Below the pieces are notes generated by a model. The model did no database searches. It saw only the letters and a list, made by a program, of their open reading frames with translations, and was not told the origin of the DNA. Both the position numbers and the translations under genes were made by a program. Positions 44,760-57,200 of a DNA stretch of 64,000 nucleotides are shown one piece after another. The stretch comes from Rosa chinensis (taxonomy: Eukaryota; Streptophyta; Magnoliopsida; Rosales; Rosaceae), in NCBI RefSeq assembly GCF_002994745.2, contig NC_037089.1, positions 14,898,141 through 14,962,140 on the forward strand. Reading direction: 5' to 3'. How positions within the stretch are numbered: position 1 is the first letter of the stretch; each line of letters opens with the position of its first letter.

Positions 44760-47024
44760 CGGTTGACCAATTAGATCGGGTTCAAAACTATGGTGAAATT
44801 GACTAAATTTTTAACCACACGCATAATTTATTGTAATAAACTCATCCAACGGTCGGTTTTTCCATTTTCTTTGAATTGATAGGGGTTGCTCTTTGGAGTG
44901 TATGATATATAAATATAGGTTTATAAGAGTAACTAAGTTTGACCTAGTTGATCGAATTCGAAACAATAACGAAATTGGCTAGATTTTCTACAATCACCAT
45001 AAAACATTACAATCTCTCCATCGAGCGGTTGGTTTCTCCGAATTCATTTTCTACTTCATGGTTGCTTTAGAATGAACCTAAACAATTTAAATGCAATGTA
45101 TAAGTCATACAACTAAAGGAATAAAATTGGTATACACCAATGTGTTTGTAATTAAAATTTAATTTTTTTTATCTTATGTCCACGCACATCCATCGATGGA
45201 ATATATACAAACGTGATGTGAAAAAATAAGCACATTTCGCGGTTGCCACGCCATCGGTCAACCAATAAAACATATAAGTGACTACGGTTGACCAATCCGA
45301 TCGGATTCGAAAATATGATGAAATTGGCTAAATTTTTTACCACACTCATAATTTATTGTAATAAACTCATCCAACGGTCGGTTTTTTCATTTTCTTTGAA
45401 TTGATAGGGTTTGCTCTTTGGAGTGTATGATATATAAATATAGGTTTATAAGAGTAACTACGTTTGACCTAGTTGATCGAATTCGAAACAATAACGAAAT
45501 TGGCTAGATTTTCTACAATCACCATAAAACATTACAATCTCTCCATCGAGCGGTTGGTTTCTCCGAATTCATTTTCTACTTCATGGTTGCTTTAGAATGA
45601 ACCTAAACAATTTAAATGCAATGTATAAGTCATACAACTAAAGGAATAAAATTGGTATACACCAATGTGTTTGTAATGAAAATTAATTTTTTTTATCTTA
45701 TGTCCACGCACATCCATCGATGGAATATATACAAACGTGATGTGAAAAAATAAGCACGTTTCGCGGTTGCCACGCCATCGGTCAACCAATAAAACATATA
45801 AGTGACTACGGTTGACCAATCCGATCGGATTCTAAAATATGGTGAAATTGGCTAAATTTTTTACCACACTCATAATTTATTGTAATAAACTCATTCAACG
45901 GTCGGTTTTTTCATTTTCTTTGAATTGATAGGGGTTGCTCTTTGGAGTGTATGATATATAAATATAGGTTTATAAGAGTAACTACGTTTGACCTAGTTGA
46001 TCGAATTCGAAACAATAACGAAATTGGCTAGATTTTCTACAATCACCATAAAACATTACAATCTCTCCATCGAGCGGTTGGTTTCTCCGAATTCATTTTC
46101 TACTTCATGGTTGCTTTAGAATGAACCTAAACAATTTAAATGCAATGTGTAAGTCATACAACTAAAGGAATAAAATTGGTATACACCAATGTGTTTGTAA
46201 TTAAAATTAATTTTTTTTATCTTATGTCCACGCACATCCATCGATGGAATATATACAAACGTGATGTGAAAAAATAAGCACGTTTCGCGGTTGCCACGCC
46301 ATCGATCAAACAATAAAACATATAAGTGACTACGGTTGACCAATCCGATCGGATTCGAAAATATGGTGAAATTGGCTAAATTTTTTACCACACTCATAAT
46401 TTATTGTAATAAACTCATCCAACGGTCGGTTTTTTCATTTTCTTTGAATTGATAGGGGTTGCTCTTTGGAGTGTATGATATATAAATATAGGTTTATAAG
46501 AGTAACTACGTTTGACGTAGTTGATCGAATTCGAAACAATAACGAAATTGGCTAGATTTTCTACAATCACCATAAAACATTACAATCTCTCCATCGAGCG
46601 GTTGGTTTCTCCGAATTCATTTTCTACTTCATGGTTGCTTTAGAATGAACCTAAACAATTTAAATGCAATGTATAAGTCATACAACTAAAGGAATAAAAT
46701 TGGTATACACCAATGTGCTTGTAATTAAAATTAATTTTTTTTATCTTATGTCCACGCACATCCATCGGTGGAATATATACAAACGTGATGTGAAAAAATA
46801 AGCACGTTTCGCGGTTGCCACGCCATCGGTCAAACAATAAAACATATAAGTGACTACGGTTGACCAATCTGATCGGATTCTAAAATATGGTGAAATTGGC
46901 TAAATTTTTTACCATACTCATAATTTATTGTAATAAACTCATCCAACGGTCGGTTTTTCCATTTTCTTTGAATTGATAGGGGTTGCTCTTTGGAGTGTAT
47001 GATATATAAATATAGGTTTATAAA
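44760..47024. repeat. 524-bp tandem repeat array (about 4.3 copies)
   Basis: The landmark CGGTTGACCAAT recurs at 44760, 45285, 45809, 46333 and 46857, that is every 524-525 bp. Copies 2 to 4 differ at only a handful of bases. Each unit is itself made of two diverged halves: both contain TTGACC..., GATCG(G/A)ATTCGAAA, GAAATTGGCTA(A/G)ATTTT and CGAGCGG or CAACGGTCGGTT motifs. So an old duplication became the unit of a recent amplification. A 5th partial copy ends at about 47024. Confidence 0.95.
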
Positions 47025-48081
47025 AAATTAGCGTCTTTAAAAATTTATTTATCAATAAATTAGTATCTATATATAAATATAGATATTTTTTGGTACAATA
47101 TAGTTATATAGATCTATTATCTTTGGTTGTATTTGATCATTATCCATTGAATTTCCAAAGCTTGATTAAAAAAAAAAACTTGTGTCTTTAAATATTTATT
47201 TATAAATAAAGCCCGCAAGGCCCGGCCCAAAAAAGCCCGCAAGGCCAAGCCCGGCCCGGCCCGGCCCGAAAAAGCCCGCAAGGCCCGCTTTATATGGACG
47301 GGCTTGGATCCTTTGATTTTTAATAAAGCCCGGCCCGGCCCGGCCCGCAATTATTTAAAAATATGGCAAGGCCCGGCCCAGCCCGTTGACGACCCCTAAT
47401 TCCGTGAATAATTCTTCAATAATTTAATACAATTCTTAAAACCAATTCCTCATAATTTCACCTCCCAATTCTCCTCGGATTTAGCCCAAATTATACCACT
47501 AATACCAATTCATTAATTTAAAGGTTCCAAGGCAGAACCGTGAGATATCCGACAGTCGGATTCTCGTACTTCAATAATCGAAACCCTAAACTTCATAAAT
47601 TCATAATTAATTCCAAGTTACTATATCGGCCGTGACCTTGATACGGAGCTGGAGCTTCTAACTATACCGACATCTTATACGTCAAAATCCGTCGCCGGAT
47701 GGAGGAGTTATGGCCGGAAGAAGGTAAAGAGGTCGGAGAGGAAGAGAGAATCGGGGAGAGGGCTCGGTAAGTTTCCGAAAATGGAAACTTACCACAGTAA
47801 CTCGGCTATTTATAGAAAATTATCATGAACAGTAACTTTAGTATTTTGGCCATAACTTTCGCATATGAACTCCGATTTTTACGTACCACATATGCACGCG
47901 CTCGGTTTAACGTCCTCTACAACTTTCATGAAGAACATTTTCTCAAATTTTGACCCGAACAAAAAGTCATATTTTTGGGCCACTAAAAGTATCGAAACGA
48001 CGGTAAAAGTGAAAGTAGTTGTCGTTTACCGTCCAAATGACTAGTAAACGGGTAAGTGAAGATACGGGATGTTACAACTAT

Positions 48082-49397
48082 TGTTTGAATTTTTATTGGA
48101 CAATGGTTTTGATGTAGAGTCTTGTTGTGCTGAAATGGCTCCAACAACAGTTTTTGCTATCCATTTAGTTGTGTTTATCTCCCTTGAACAATTGTTTTTA
48201 TTAAATTGAGAGTGGTATGAAAGTGACTGATATTTTACTAAAAGCAACTTTGATACATATAATAAACTCCAATAGATCCAACAAAGACAATTTCATAAAG
48301 CATTAATCCATTTCATTAGCTTAACAAGCTTTCAAGTTTCATAAGCTTTACATGATGATAAAGAAGAATACAATTTGCTGGGTGTTCCAAGCTTGATCTC
48401 CCAATGATGGCATGGGGTTACATTGGCACTATTCCAGTGTTCAACATTTCCTCTGCTCTGTTGTATCTCCCAACATCGCACCTAAACAAAGGCATATCAG
48501 CAATCATTTTCTAAATCCAATTGTTCTTTCTGCCAAGCAAAATTGAAAACACAAATGTCATTTGTATCAAAAACTGAAGGAATGAGAATTGAAGAAAGCA
48601 AATTATCCAATCAAAGCAACATTGAATATAATGAAGTACAAGAACTAACAATTCAACACAAAGAGATCAGCAAATCACTTCTTTAGCTTTCTAAAATTGT
48701 ATGTCCAGTTACTTCTAAAGCAACCTCATCTAAAACTAATCCAAATTCCAGAAACAAGAGCATTCCCAGTGTCTTCAAATTTGATATGAATTGCAATAAG
48801 TCAATTTGTCAACTTGTCAAAGGACGTCTCATATCTTCTAAACCTCAAAGCTTGACTCAATGCCAGCTATCCACTAATATACAACACTTTTGAGAAACTT
48901 TCGTTGTACAAAGATGTCATGCATCGTACATAATTTGGGCCGTACCCTTTTGTTCATCTTCTTTTCTTTTCCTTTCTCTTAAAGAAGAAAAAATCCAAAA
49001 GACCAAGGGGCCATCTTTGTCCATTGACCCAGTCAAACATTAACCCCGCCTTTTCCGTTGCTCCGTTCCCGGAGGCGGGTAATACCCAAAGTTAGATTTC
49101 CGACGCAGAGGCAAACCTTTTCTCATTCCTGCTGTTGCCACCTAACCCCTCTCGGACAAAACCGTCATTTCACTCCCGCACGGCGGACCTCATTCCGACG
49201 TGGCACCAGACCGTTGGCTAGAGCAAATAACAACCAAACCGGAAAAACAGGAAACGAATTCATTAGCAGCTAATCCATTAGCTTTTGACACTCATAAATT
49301 TAAAAAATTAAAAATTAAAAAAGAAAAATCTACCTGTAGCTGCTATTTTATTCTTCTGCATTCCTTCCCTGATTCTTTTTCCTTCCATTTATTAATC
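48082..49397. other. upstream region of the WD40 gene
   Basis: No intact gene. 48482-48412 on the minus strand has an acceptor-like TTTGTTTAG followed by a short frame (CDVGRYNRAEEMLNTGIVPM, stop) that could be a last-exon remnant. The 49000-49390 stretch is the leader; the frame is open from 49200, but the family start is at 49398. Confidence 0.4.
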
Positions 49398-50780
49398 ATG
49401 AAGGGATCGACGAGAGCCAACAAAGTGTTCTCCGAAGAGTCGACCAGCCTCCCTGGACAGAAGTTCGGCCGGTTGAAGAACTACCCCGACGGGGACGAAA
49501 GCCCTAGTCCTCCGAATTACGACCCGGACTTATTAGGCGGCGAAGACTTGTCGTCCTCTCCATTCACCAAGTCTCCTTGGTCCACGCACATGTACAACAA
49601 GGAACATACTTCTCCAGAGGCGGCCGGGGAGCCTAACTTCTCGCCGAACGTCCTCATGGGCTCCCTTGTCCGTGAGGAAGGCCATATATATTCTCTGGCC
49701 GCCTCCGGAGACTTGCTGTACACGGGGTCGGACAGCAAGAACATTAGAATCTGGAAGAAACAGAATGAATTCTCCGGTTTCAAGTCCAACAGTGGTTTGG
49801 TCAAGGCTATCATACTCGCCAACGATAAAATCTTCACAGGGCATCAAGATGGGAAGATTAGGGTATGGAGAGTTTCAACCAAGAACCCAAGCAACCACAA
49901 ACGAGTCGGGACCCTTCCGACTCTGAGGAACTTATTAAGGTGCTCGATGAAGCCGAGTAGCTACGTCGAGGTGCGACGACACAGCAGCAAGGTTTTGTGG
50001 ATCAAGCATTTCGACGCCATTTCGTGCTTGAGCTTGAGCGAGGACAAAACCTTGCTCTACTCGGCGTCGTGGGATAAGACGTTTAAGGTGTGGAGAGCCT
50101 CCGATTTCAAGTGCTTGGAGTCCATCAACGCTCACGACGACGCTGTTAACGCTCTGGTGGCGGGATTCGATGGCTTGGTTTTCACCGGTTCGGCTGACGG
50201 AACCGTCAAGATATGGAGAAAGGAGTTACAAGGGAAAGGGACGAAGCATTTCTTCTCGCAGACGCTGTTAAAACAGGAATGCGCGGTTACGGCGTTGGCG
50301 GTAAACCCAGAAGCGACCATTGTTTACTGTGGATCGTCGGATGGTTTGGTCAATTTCTGGGAGCGGGAAAAGAATCTCCAACACGGCGGCGTTTTGAGAG
50401 GGCACAAGTTGGCGGTTCTATGCTTAGCGGCGGCCGGGTGCTTGGTGTTCAGTGGCTCAGCCGATATGGGGATATGCGTGTGGAGACGGTCGTCGGAGGG
50501 GGACCACATTTGCTTGTCGGTGCTGACGGGGCACACCGGGCCGGTGAAGTGTTTGGCGGTGGAGACGGATAAGGAGGCTACTTCCGGGGAGACGCGATGG
50601 ATAGTGTATAGCGGGAGTTTGGACAAGTCGGTGAAGATGTGGAGGGTTTCGGAGCAAGCGCCGCCGATGGTGCCGAACCAGAAGCACCAGCATTACACGT
50701 CCGATGGGTACTGCGTGCCCATGTTGAGCTCCGCCCCAAGCTTCGCCTCTCGTACATCTATGGGTTCCAGAAGAATTTAG
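49398..50780 (+). CDS. JGB: JINGUBANG-like WD40 repeat protein
   Basis: A single exon of 461 codons (460 residues), close to the length of Arabidopsis JINGUBANG. An N-terminal Ser/Pro-rich region of about 90 residues ([18 protein letters not shown]) precedes seven WD40 blades ending in [42 protein letters not shown] and DKSVKMW. The protein ends with a short Ser-rich tail. In Arabidopsis JGB is a pollen protein that restrains germination together with a TCP factor; other members of this WD40 group have other roles, so function here is inferred from family. The ATG at 49398 (MKGSTRANK) is chosen over the in-frame ATG-like extension from 49200 because the upstream residues are Lys-rich, leader-like sequence. 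No intron, as usual in the family. Confidence 0.9.
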   Translation: MKGSTRANKVFSEESTSLPGQKFGRLKNYPDGDESPSPPNYDPDLLGGEDLSSSPFTKSPWSTHMYNKEHTSPEAAGEPNFSPNVLMGSLVREEGHIYSLAASGDLLYTGSDSKNIRIWKKQNEFSGFKSNSGLVKAIILANDKIFTGHQDGKIRVWRVSTKNPSNHKRVGTLPTLRNLLRCSMKPSSYVEVRRHSSKVLWIKHFDAISCLSLSEDKTLLYSASWDKTFKVWRASDFKCLESINAHDDAVNALVAGFDGLVFTGSADGTVKIWRKELQGKGTKHFFSQTLLKQECAVTALAVNPEATIVYCGSSDGLVNFWEREKNLQHGGVLRGHKLAVLCLAAAGCLVFSGSADMGICVWRRSSEGDHICLSVLTGHTGPVKCLAVETDKEATSGETRWIVYSGSLDKSVKMWRVSEQAPPMVPNQKHQHYTSDGYCVPMLSSAPSFASRTSMGSRRI

Positions 50781-51084
50781 CGTTTCAATTTTTCTCAGCT
50801 GGCCGGATATCTACGTACCCTTTTGTTCTTTTTTTCTTGATCTGATTTGACAACATTGAAGATTGTATACTCGGTGGATTGTATTGTGATATCATTGTAA
50901 AACTTCACATTAATTGATCATGAGAACGTAAAGATCACATAACATATATCTTGTGATATCGATCATTTGGTATTTATATCTGCGTAGATATGATTTCGTT
51001 GTAGTTATTATGATAGATCTTAATATTGTCGGTATCATTTTTGTTAACGATCGTGTGTGTGTGTGTATTCACCTAATAATTTAA
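50781..51084. other. 3' region of WD40 gene
   Basis: Likely 3' untranslated region and spacer; a (GT)n tract near 51055. No other feature. Confidence 0.4.
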
Positions 51085-51092
51085 CATGCAAC

Positions 51093-51745
51093 TAGGGGTG
51101 TAAATGAGTCGAGCCGGAGTGAATACCAGGGTGATCATGTTCGGCTAATTTGTTTTTTATCGAGTTCGAGTTGGGCTAAAACTTGAATTTTTTTTTTCCA
51201 GGCTCAAGCTCGGCTCTGCTTGAATATTTTTCTTAAGCCCCTAGCTAGGCTCCCCTCAGCTCGATTTATTGGACAAGATCGAGCTTAAATAGGCTCGGCT
51301 GAGTTCATTTGACTTTAAATTTAAAAATTAAAAAAGGAAGAAAGAAAATTTAAAATAATAATCCAAAATTTGATGTCTAACCATCACACAAATCCCTTTT
51401 GACTTTATTGTAATATATTTTACGTAAAATCTCAGATTCTCTTCTAATTGAAAAGGAAAGTAATAAAAAGAATTAAAGATTTGAGATTAGAAAAATTATA
51501 TTTTTAATTTATATTATAAATTTTCATGAGTCGAGTTTTAACAAACGTCGAGCTTTAACAAACTCGAGCTACTCATGAGCTAGGCGAGCCGAATATATCA
51601 TTGTTCAAACTTGGCTCTTTCTTTTGTCGAGCCTAATATTGAGCTCATATTCAGCTAATTTATCTTACGAACACAAGCCGAACGAGCTAAAATCGAGCCT
51701 AATACATGTCGAACACGAACTGTATTGAGCCTATTTACAGCCTTA
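51093..51745. mobile_element. hAT-type MITE
   Basis: 653 bp with ends TAGGGGTGTAAAT (left) and TAAGGCTGTAAAT (right, reversed), flanked by a perfect 8-bp duplication CATGCAAC (51085-51092 and 51746-51753). The interior is rich in CTCGAGC/GAGCTCG-like motifs (GAGTCGAGCC, GGCTCGGCT), typical of this class. No coding capacity. The termini resemble those of the hAT element at 43787. Confidence 0.9.
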
Positions 51746-51753
51746 CATGCAAC

Positions 51754-54238
51754 TCAAGCTGCTGATTAAGTTTTATAGCTAAAGAATGCTAATTAAGTTT
51801 AATCAGCCATAGTAAATTTTAATTATGTTCGTCCTCTAATTGATTTAGAATACACGTACTGTGAACATTGCCTAGGACTTTAAGTACATGCATGTATCAT
51901 CAAAGTATCAATCATATATGTGGCCAACTTTGAAAATGGATCAATGAAGAAGATAAAACAGTAAGATCTTAATTATTAATGGCATGGCGAACAAAACGTT
52001 TTCAACATCGATCTTAAATAATATTATATTGATGATTAATTGAAAACAGCACACCAAGACGTAATAAGTACTACTTAAAACCAAAAGATTCGTTTCAGAT
52101 GATTGAGACTTCACACCATCTTTGATTCTATGATGCTTTCCTGGTTCTAAAGGAACGAATTCAATTTGTAAATTGTAAAACTGCGTCACCAAAAGTCTTC
52201 TCAATCGTGAACTACCGGCCTGTGTAGATCTTTCAAATATCTCAGTCTTAGGAATGTTTGAGATTAATTAGGTGGCTCTCTGACTCTGTAAGCGCGCAGC
52301 TTTCTCTAACCTTACCTTAAATGTGATTTCGACTTCGATCATATATATGGGTGGATGACAGCAGCGCATATGGCTACATTATTCAAAGTAAAACGTTGAA
52401 AACAAACTAATGGATTAATTAATTGCTCTGCATATTGGACTTCTGCTGGTGATTAGGTAATATTTATCCAAGATACATGCATTTCAAGCTCGACCGATTA
52501 TTGATTGAATACCGATTATTAGTAAAAGAGGTAATCGATGAGAAAAACTTTAGTGCTTAAGTGCATCCATATATTCATCAAGTTTAGCTTAAGTGCGTTT
52601 TCTACATTATTTCTAGATAGGGCTAGGTTACAACTTACAACAAAAGGAGGTAGCGGCGGATTCAAAAATTTACTTAAATTTGGTGAATTTGGATCATAAT
52701 AGCTAATGAACAATCTCTGTGAGAAACTATTCAGATAATTTTATAATTTTTCAAAAAATATGTATAACAAGCTCAATTGTTGCTCCTTATGGGGGAGAAA
52801 CTTTTTTTTATTTTTTATTTTTATTTTTTAGTTGAGAGTCCTCAAATTCACACTAACAACTAAAGTTTTTAAATATAAAAGACCATGTATGTTATTTGAG
52901 GGGGTGCATCAGCCCACTTGCACTAGGCTATTGCTGGATCCGCAAGTGTAAGGAGGAGCGATGTCGAAGTAAGAACATCATAGCTCGCTCATAGTTGGAG
53001 ACTATTCGGAGCTAGCTCTCTTTAGCGAGACTGCCAACCACCAGATATTTCTCTCAATCAATATGCATATATGCTTCAAATCTGAAAAACAAGTGCCAGC
53101 AAAACTATAGGAGAATCTAAGAGGGTAAAAATCACTCAAATTTTGCCTCATCTAAGACACTAATCAAGACTATAATAGTATGCTACACAATATCAAACTA
53201 GCTCAATGCATGCACATCGATCCTTAACTCTCAAGAATTTGCGAGCAAATTAGAGTCTTTTATTTTGAAAACATATTCCATGTAACACAGTAAAGTAAAA
53301 TCTTAAAACGAATACATATAATTAAAATCAGATTTTTGACCTTCATTAATCAGTATATATGTATAAACACACTAAGTAGTTTAAATTTACAGATCAAAGT
53401 AAATTTTCTTGTTTAATTATCGAAAAGAAAACGTTCTAAATTCTCACATTAATTTTGGATCATGCAAAGGATTGGCAGTCAGTTACACTTGCACCAGGAA
53501 TGGAGAAATGCAAGGAAAATCATCAACCCCTCCCCATTCAAACAGGTAAATAAACTCTCATCTTTACTAGTTACTAGTTACCCGTTACTATTTAGTATTG
53601 ACTACTACAACTCACAGTCCAATCCATTAAATGCAACCTCGTTATCCAAAGCCCAAGTTTCACACTGTAAAGGACAACAGAGAATCCACGCTGGGATATC
53701 TGACTGCACAGACAAAACCCGGAAGTCCTGAACAGACCAAAACAGAAAAAAAGTCCGTAATACCCTCCTCGTGGTCCTAAACACCACAACACAAAAGACA
53801 AAAGTACCCCCGTACCGGACCCCCACCCAGTGGCACCACCCAACAACCGAAAAAGCGAAAAAAAAAAACCAATCACCCCGGATAAAAAAAAAAAAAGTAA
53901 CTCAAAAGATTCCAAATCCAAAACCAGCTCTCTCTGTCCCTTTCCCCTCCTCTCCCCCTTCCAACTTTCCCAAACGCATTTTCCTCCTCCCCAAAAACGT
54001 TACCTATCCCCTGGAGACTTTCCATGCCTCTTTCCTTCCTTCCTTCCTTCTCTCCAATCCCACTTCCCTCTTCCTTCACTCCACTCTCACCTACTCCGCT
54101 TCCCCAAGTTTCCTTGGATTTCGCGCTCTAAGCTCATGGTTTAGCTGATTGTGAGCTGGTTTTGTGGTTCGGAATCTTTCCGGTTAGGGTTTGTTGTGTT
54201 GGAGGGTAGGGTTTTCGGATTCTGTTTTGGACTCCGCA
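51754..54238. other. intergenic region and XLG leader
   Basis: 51754-53400 shows no gene. 53770-54120 is strongly pyrimidine-rich (CTCTCTCTGTCCC, CTTCCTTCCTTCC), typical of a plant 5' leader, and leads to the XLG start at 54239. An in-frame ATG at 54191 would add 16 residues. Confidence 0.5.
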
Positions 54239-57200
54239 ATGCCGCCGGAGGCGGAAGAAGCGGAGGAGGGGGCGCAGTACTCGTTTGCTATGGAGTACAA
54301 AGGTCCTCCGGTGAGTTACGATCTTCCGAAGGCGGTTCCGATCAACGTCGACAGAATCCCCGTCGCGGCTGTCGTCGGACAGGTGTCTATTCCGGATAAG
54401 TTGTCGTTGCCGGTGGTCCAGCCGGTTCTCGCGCCCGGTTCGCTGATGAAAACGTTCTCTAAAGAGCTCAAGGCATCCCAGTCGACGGTGTCGCCGACCT
54501 CGGTGATCGCTTTCGATCGGAGGAGCGAGGACGACACGACGAAGGAGTTGGAAGGGTCGGAGTCGGCGACGGTCTCGCCGGCGTCGGTGATTGGGTTCGA
54601 GGAGAGAGCTGAGGAGAGGGGGGCTGGGTGTGGTGCTTTGTCCGGAGAATTGAGTAGCTCCGGCGGGTTGGAGTTTTCGAACGGGTTGAATTACGGGTCG
54701 GGTGAGCTGTCCGATGTGAATAATGGTAGCTGGGCTTGGAGCGGAGGAGCATTGACGGCTCCGAGTGGTGGGAAGTTGAATAGCGATTTGAATCAACCCG
54801 AACCCGATTGGGCTTCCTCCGAGTCCGTTTTGAGCTTGGACTATCCGTCTTCTCGGGTTTCCTCCACCAAGGCTGTGGATTGCGATGTGAAACGACCCGC
54901 TGTGGTGACGTTTCGGGACATTGAATCTGATGATGATGATGGTGTTGAGGAAGATGAGGCTGAGGTTGTGCCGGTGAAGCGGGAGCCTCAGAGCAAAGGA
55001 AAGAAGAAGTCTTGTTATAGATGTCTGAAGGGGACTAGGTTCACTGAGAAGGAGGTGTGCATTGTTTGTGACGCCAAGTATTGTAGTAGTTGTGTTCTGA
55101 GAGCTATGGGGTCGATGCCAGAAGGCCGAAAGTGTGTTACTTGTATTGGATTTCCTATTGATGAGAACAAAAGAGGGTGCTTGGGGAAGTGCTCTAGGAT
55201 GCTCAAGCGGCTGCTGAATGATTTGGAGGTTCGGCAGGTGATGAAAGCCGAAAAGTTTTGTGAAGCAAATCAGCTACCGCCGAATTACATTTGTGTGAAT
55301 GGACATCCTCTTTGTCATGAGGAGCTTGTTGTGCTACAGACCTGCTCAAACCCCCCGAAGAAGCTAAAACCAGGAAACTATTGGTATGATAAAGTTTCTG
55401 GACTTTGGGGAAAGGTGAATATGGTTTTCTTTTAGCCGATTTGTTGTTGTTGTTGTTGTTGTTTTGTAATTGTGATACTTTAATTTGTGACAAGATTTAA
55501 TACCATGTTGCTGCTTAATTTTACAGGAAGGACAGAAGCCTTCGAAGGTAATCAGTCCCCATCTTAGTGTTGGGGGTCCCATCAAGGCAAATGCTAGTAA
55601 TGGAAACACACAGGTTTTTATCAATGGCCGGGAAATTACCAAAGTTGAGCTTCGGATGTTACAGGTTGAACTTTCTACACTTATAGAATAGTTGTTATTA
55701 GTTGCAACAGGTTAATGTGGAGGGCTAAATAAAGATATTTTGTTGAACATTGCAGTTGGCAGGAGTTCAGTGTGCTGGTAACCCACACTTTTGGGTGAAT
55801 GAGGATGGGTCATACCAAGAGGAGGGCCAGAAAAATACTAAAGGATACATATGGGGAAAGGTATGGTTTCTGACAATACTTGTACTTTCCATTTATGGTC
55901 TGTTTTATTTTGGTCCGATTTGTTTGTTTGGTTTAGGTTTCCATGTATACTAATTTGTTCTTAATCACTATTTCAGGCTGGAACCAAGCTTGTTTGTGCT
56001 GTCTTGTCACTGCCAGTGCCTTCTAAATCTTCGAATCCTTGTGGAGAACCCCTGAGCTATGTTGGTAGCAGAGTCGTCCCTGATTACATTGAGCAGAGAA
56101 TACTTCAGAAAATTCTTTTAGTTGGATATAATGGATCCGGAACAAGTACTATATTCAAACAGGTGATTGCTATATATATACATCCTACTGTATCGCCACA
56201 TCAACCTATGTGTCTTACAGGTGTATAGGAAAGAGGAGTCTGATTCCATTATAACCATTTTAGTATCTGTGGATGCTATAATAACAGGAATCTTGGAATT
56301 TCAATGTCCTATTTGTTTATTTCTGTTTAGTTGCTGCGGTTAAAGCATACTTGCTGAAGCTTCTAGTTTATTCTCATTGGGGTTTTTAAATTGAGTTATT
56401 TATGCATGACCATGTGTAACAATAAGCACACATACTGGAAAAAGATAGTCAATGAGTATCTTCACTAGGAAGGACCTCTCTTCACCTACATATTTTTACC
56501 AAGTCTTTTAATTTCAAGTCTCACTGGTTTTTCACTATAGCTTTTAGTCTGCCCCCTTTTTTAGTAGAATCCAAAAGAAGTACGTTACTTACCGAGTTAT
56601 TAATTTTCCTTCCAGGCCAAGATTCTATATAAAGCTATCCCTTTCTCGGAAGATGAGCGTGAAAATATCAAGTTTACAATACAGAGCAATGTATATGGCT
56701 ATCTTGGTATACTACTGGAGGGACGTGAGCGTTTTGAAGAGGAAAGTTTGGCTGAGATCAGAAATCAATGTTCTTCTAGTCAAACAGATGCGAGAGGTAT
56801 GAGTTCATAACTTTTTCCATCCCATCTTTGACTTCATACATGTGTGCATGCATGTAATAATTTTTTACAGTTTTACCCCTTATTACAGCTTGATATGGAA
56901 CAATTCAAGCATTGATTAACTGATCTGCATGACGTTGTTCTCTACATGCTTGCTTCATATGGGAATATCAGTGATTTAATCAACTGTATACATAACAAAA
57001 CATCTATCTAGAAATCTAGATTGTATATAGGAGTAGAAGTAAATACCATCAATATAAGATAAAGCAACTTACAAAAGTTGTGTCGGCTTCGTCTTTTAAA
57101 AGCAGTTCTCTTTTGTTCGTTTATGGTTCTCTTTTGTTCGTTATGGTTAGTTATGTCTGTTACTTTGGTGTTATATGCTGAATCACAAAAGTCAGAGGGT

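Larger units (their letters stand above)
43787..47398. mobile_element. non-autonomous hAT element with internal satellite
   Basis: The ends TAGGCCTCATCAA (left) and TAGGGGTCGTCAA (right, reversed) are short inverted repeats. The flanking 8-bp duplication ATTCCGTG is perfect (43779-43786 and 47399-47406), diagnostic for hAT. Just inside both ends are dense GGCCCGGCCCG repeats (43795-44020 and 47212-47390). The middle has 670 bp of TA/TG microsatellite and a 524-bp tandem repeat array. No transposase is encoded. It is inserted in the solo LTR. Confidence 0.9.
42132..48076 (-). mobile_element. solo LTR (gypsy/chromovirus-like), interrupted by a hAT element
   Basis: The outer ends are TGACAGGACC (plus, left) and GGGATGTTACA (plus, right), flanked by a perfect 5-bp duplication ACTAT (42127-42131 and 48077-48081). 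On the minus strand it starts TGTAACATCCCG, the usual opening of Del/Tekay-type gypsy LTRs, and ends GGTCCTGTCA. Without the inserted hAT element it is about 2.3 kb. No PBS, PPT, second LTR or coding sequence is seen, so it is best explained as a solo LTR left by recombination. Confidence 0.78.

Noticed and set aside
44056..44774. Long frames rich in Tyr, Ile, Cys and Val
   Set aside because: They are translations of the TA/TG microsatellite; no real protein would have this composition.
45152..46867. Four similar minus-strand ORFs of 65-93 codons
   Set aside because: They recur only because they lie in the 524-bp tandem repeat; no family match and no start or splice context.
50213..50693. 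ORFs of 119, 100 and 78 codons on both strands
   Set aside because: Shadow frames of the GC-rich WD40 gene.
54134..54796. 220-codon minus-strand ORF opposite the XLG first exon
   Set aside because: Antisense frame of GC-rich coding DNA, Arg/Pro-rich without domain.
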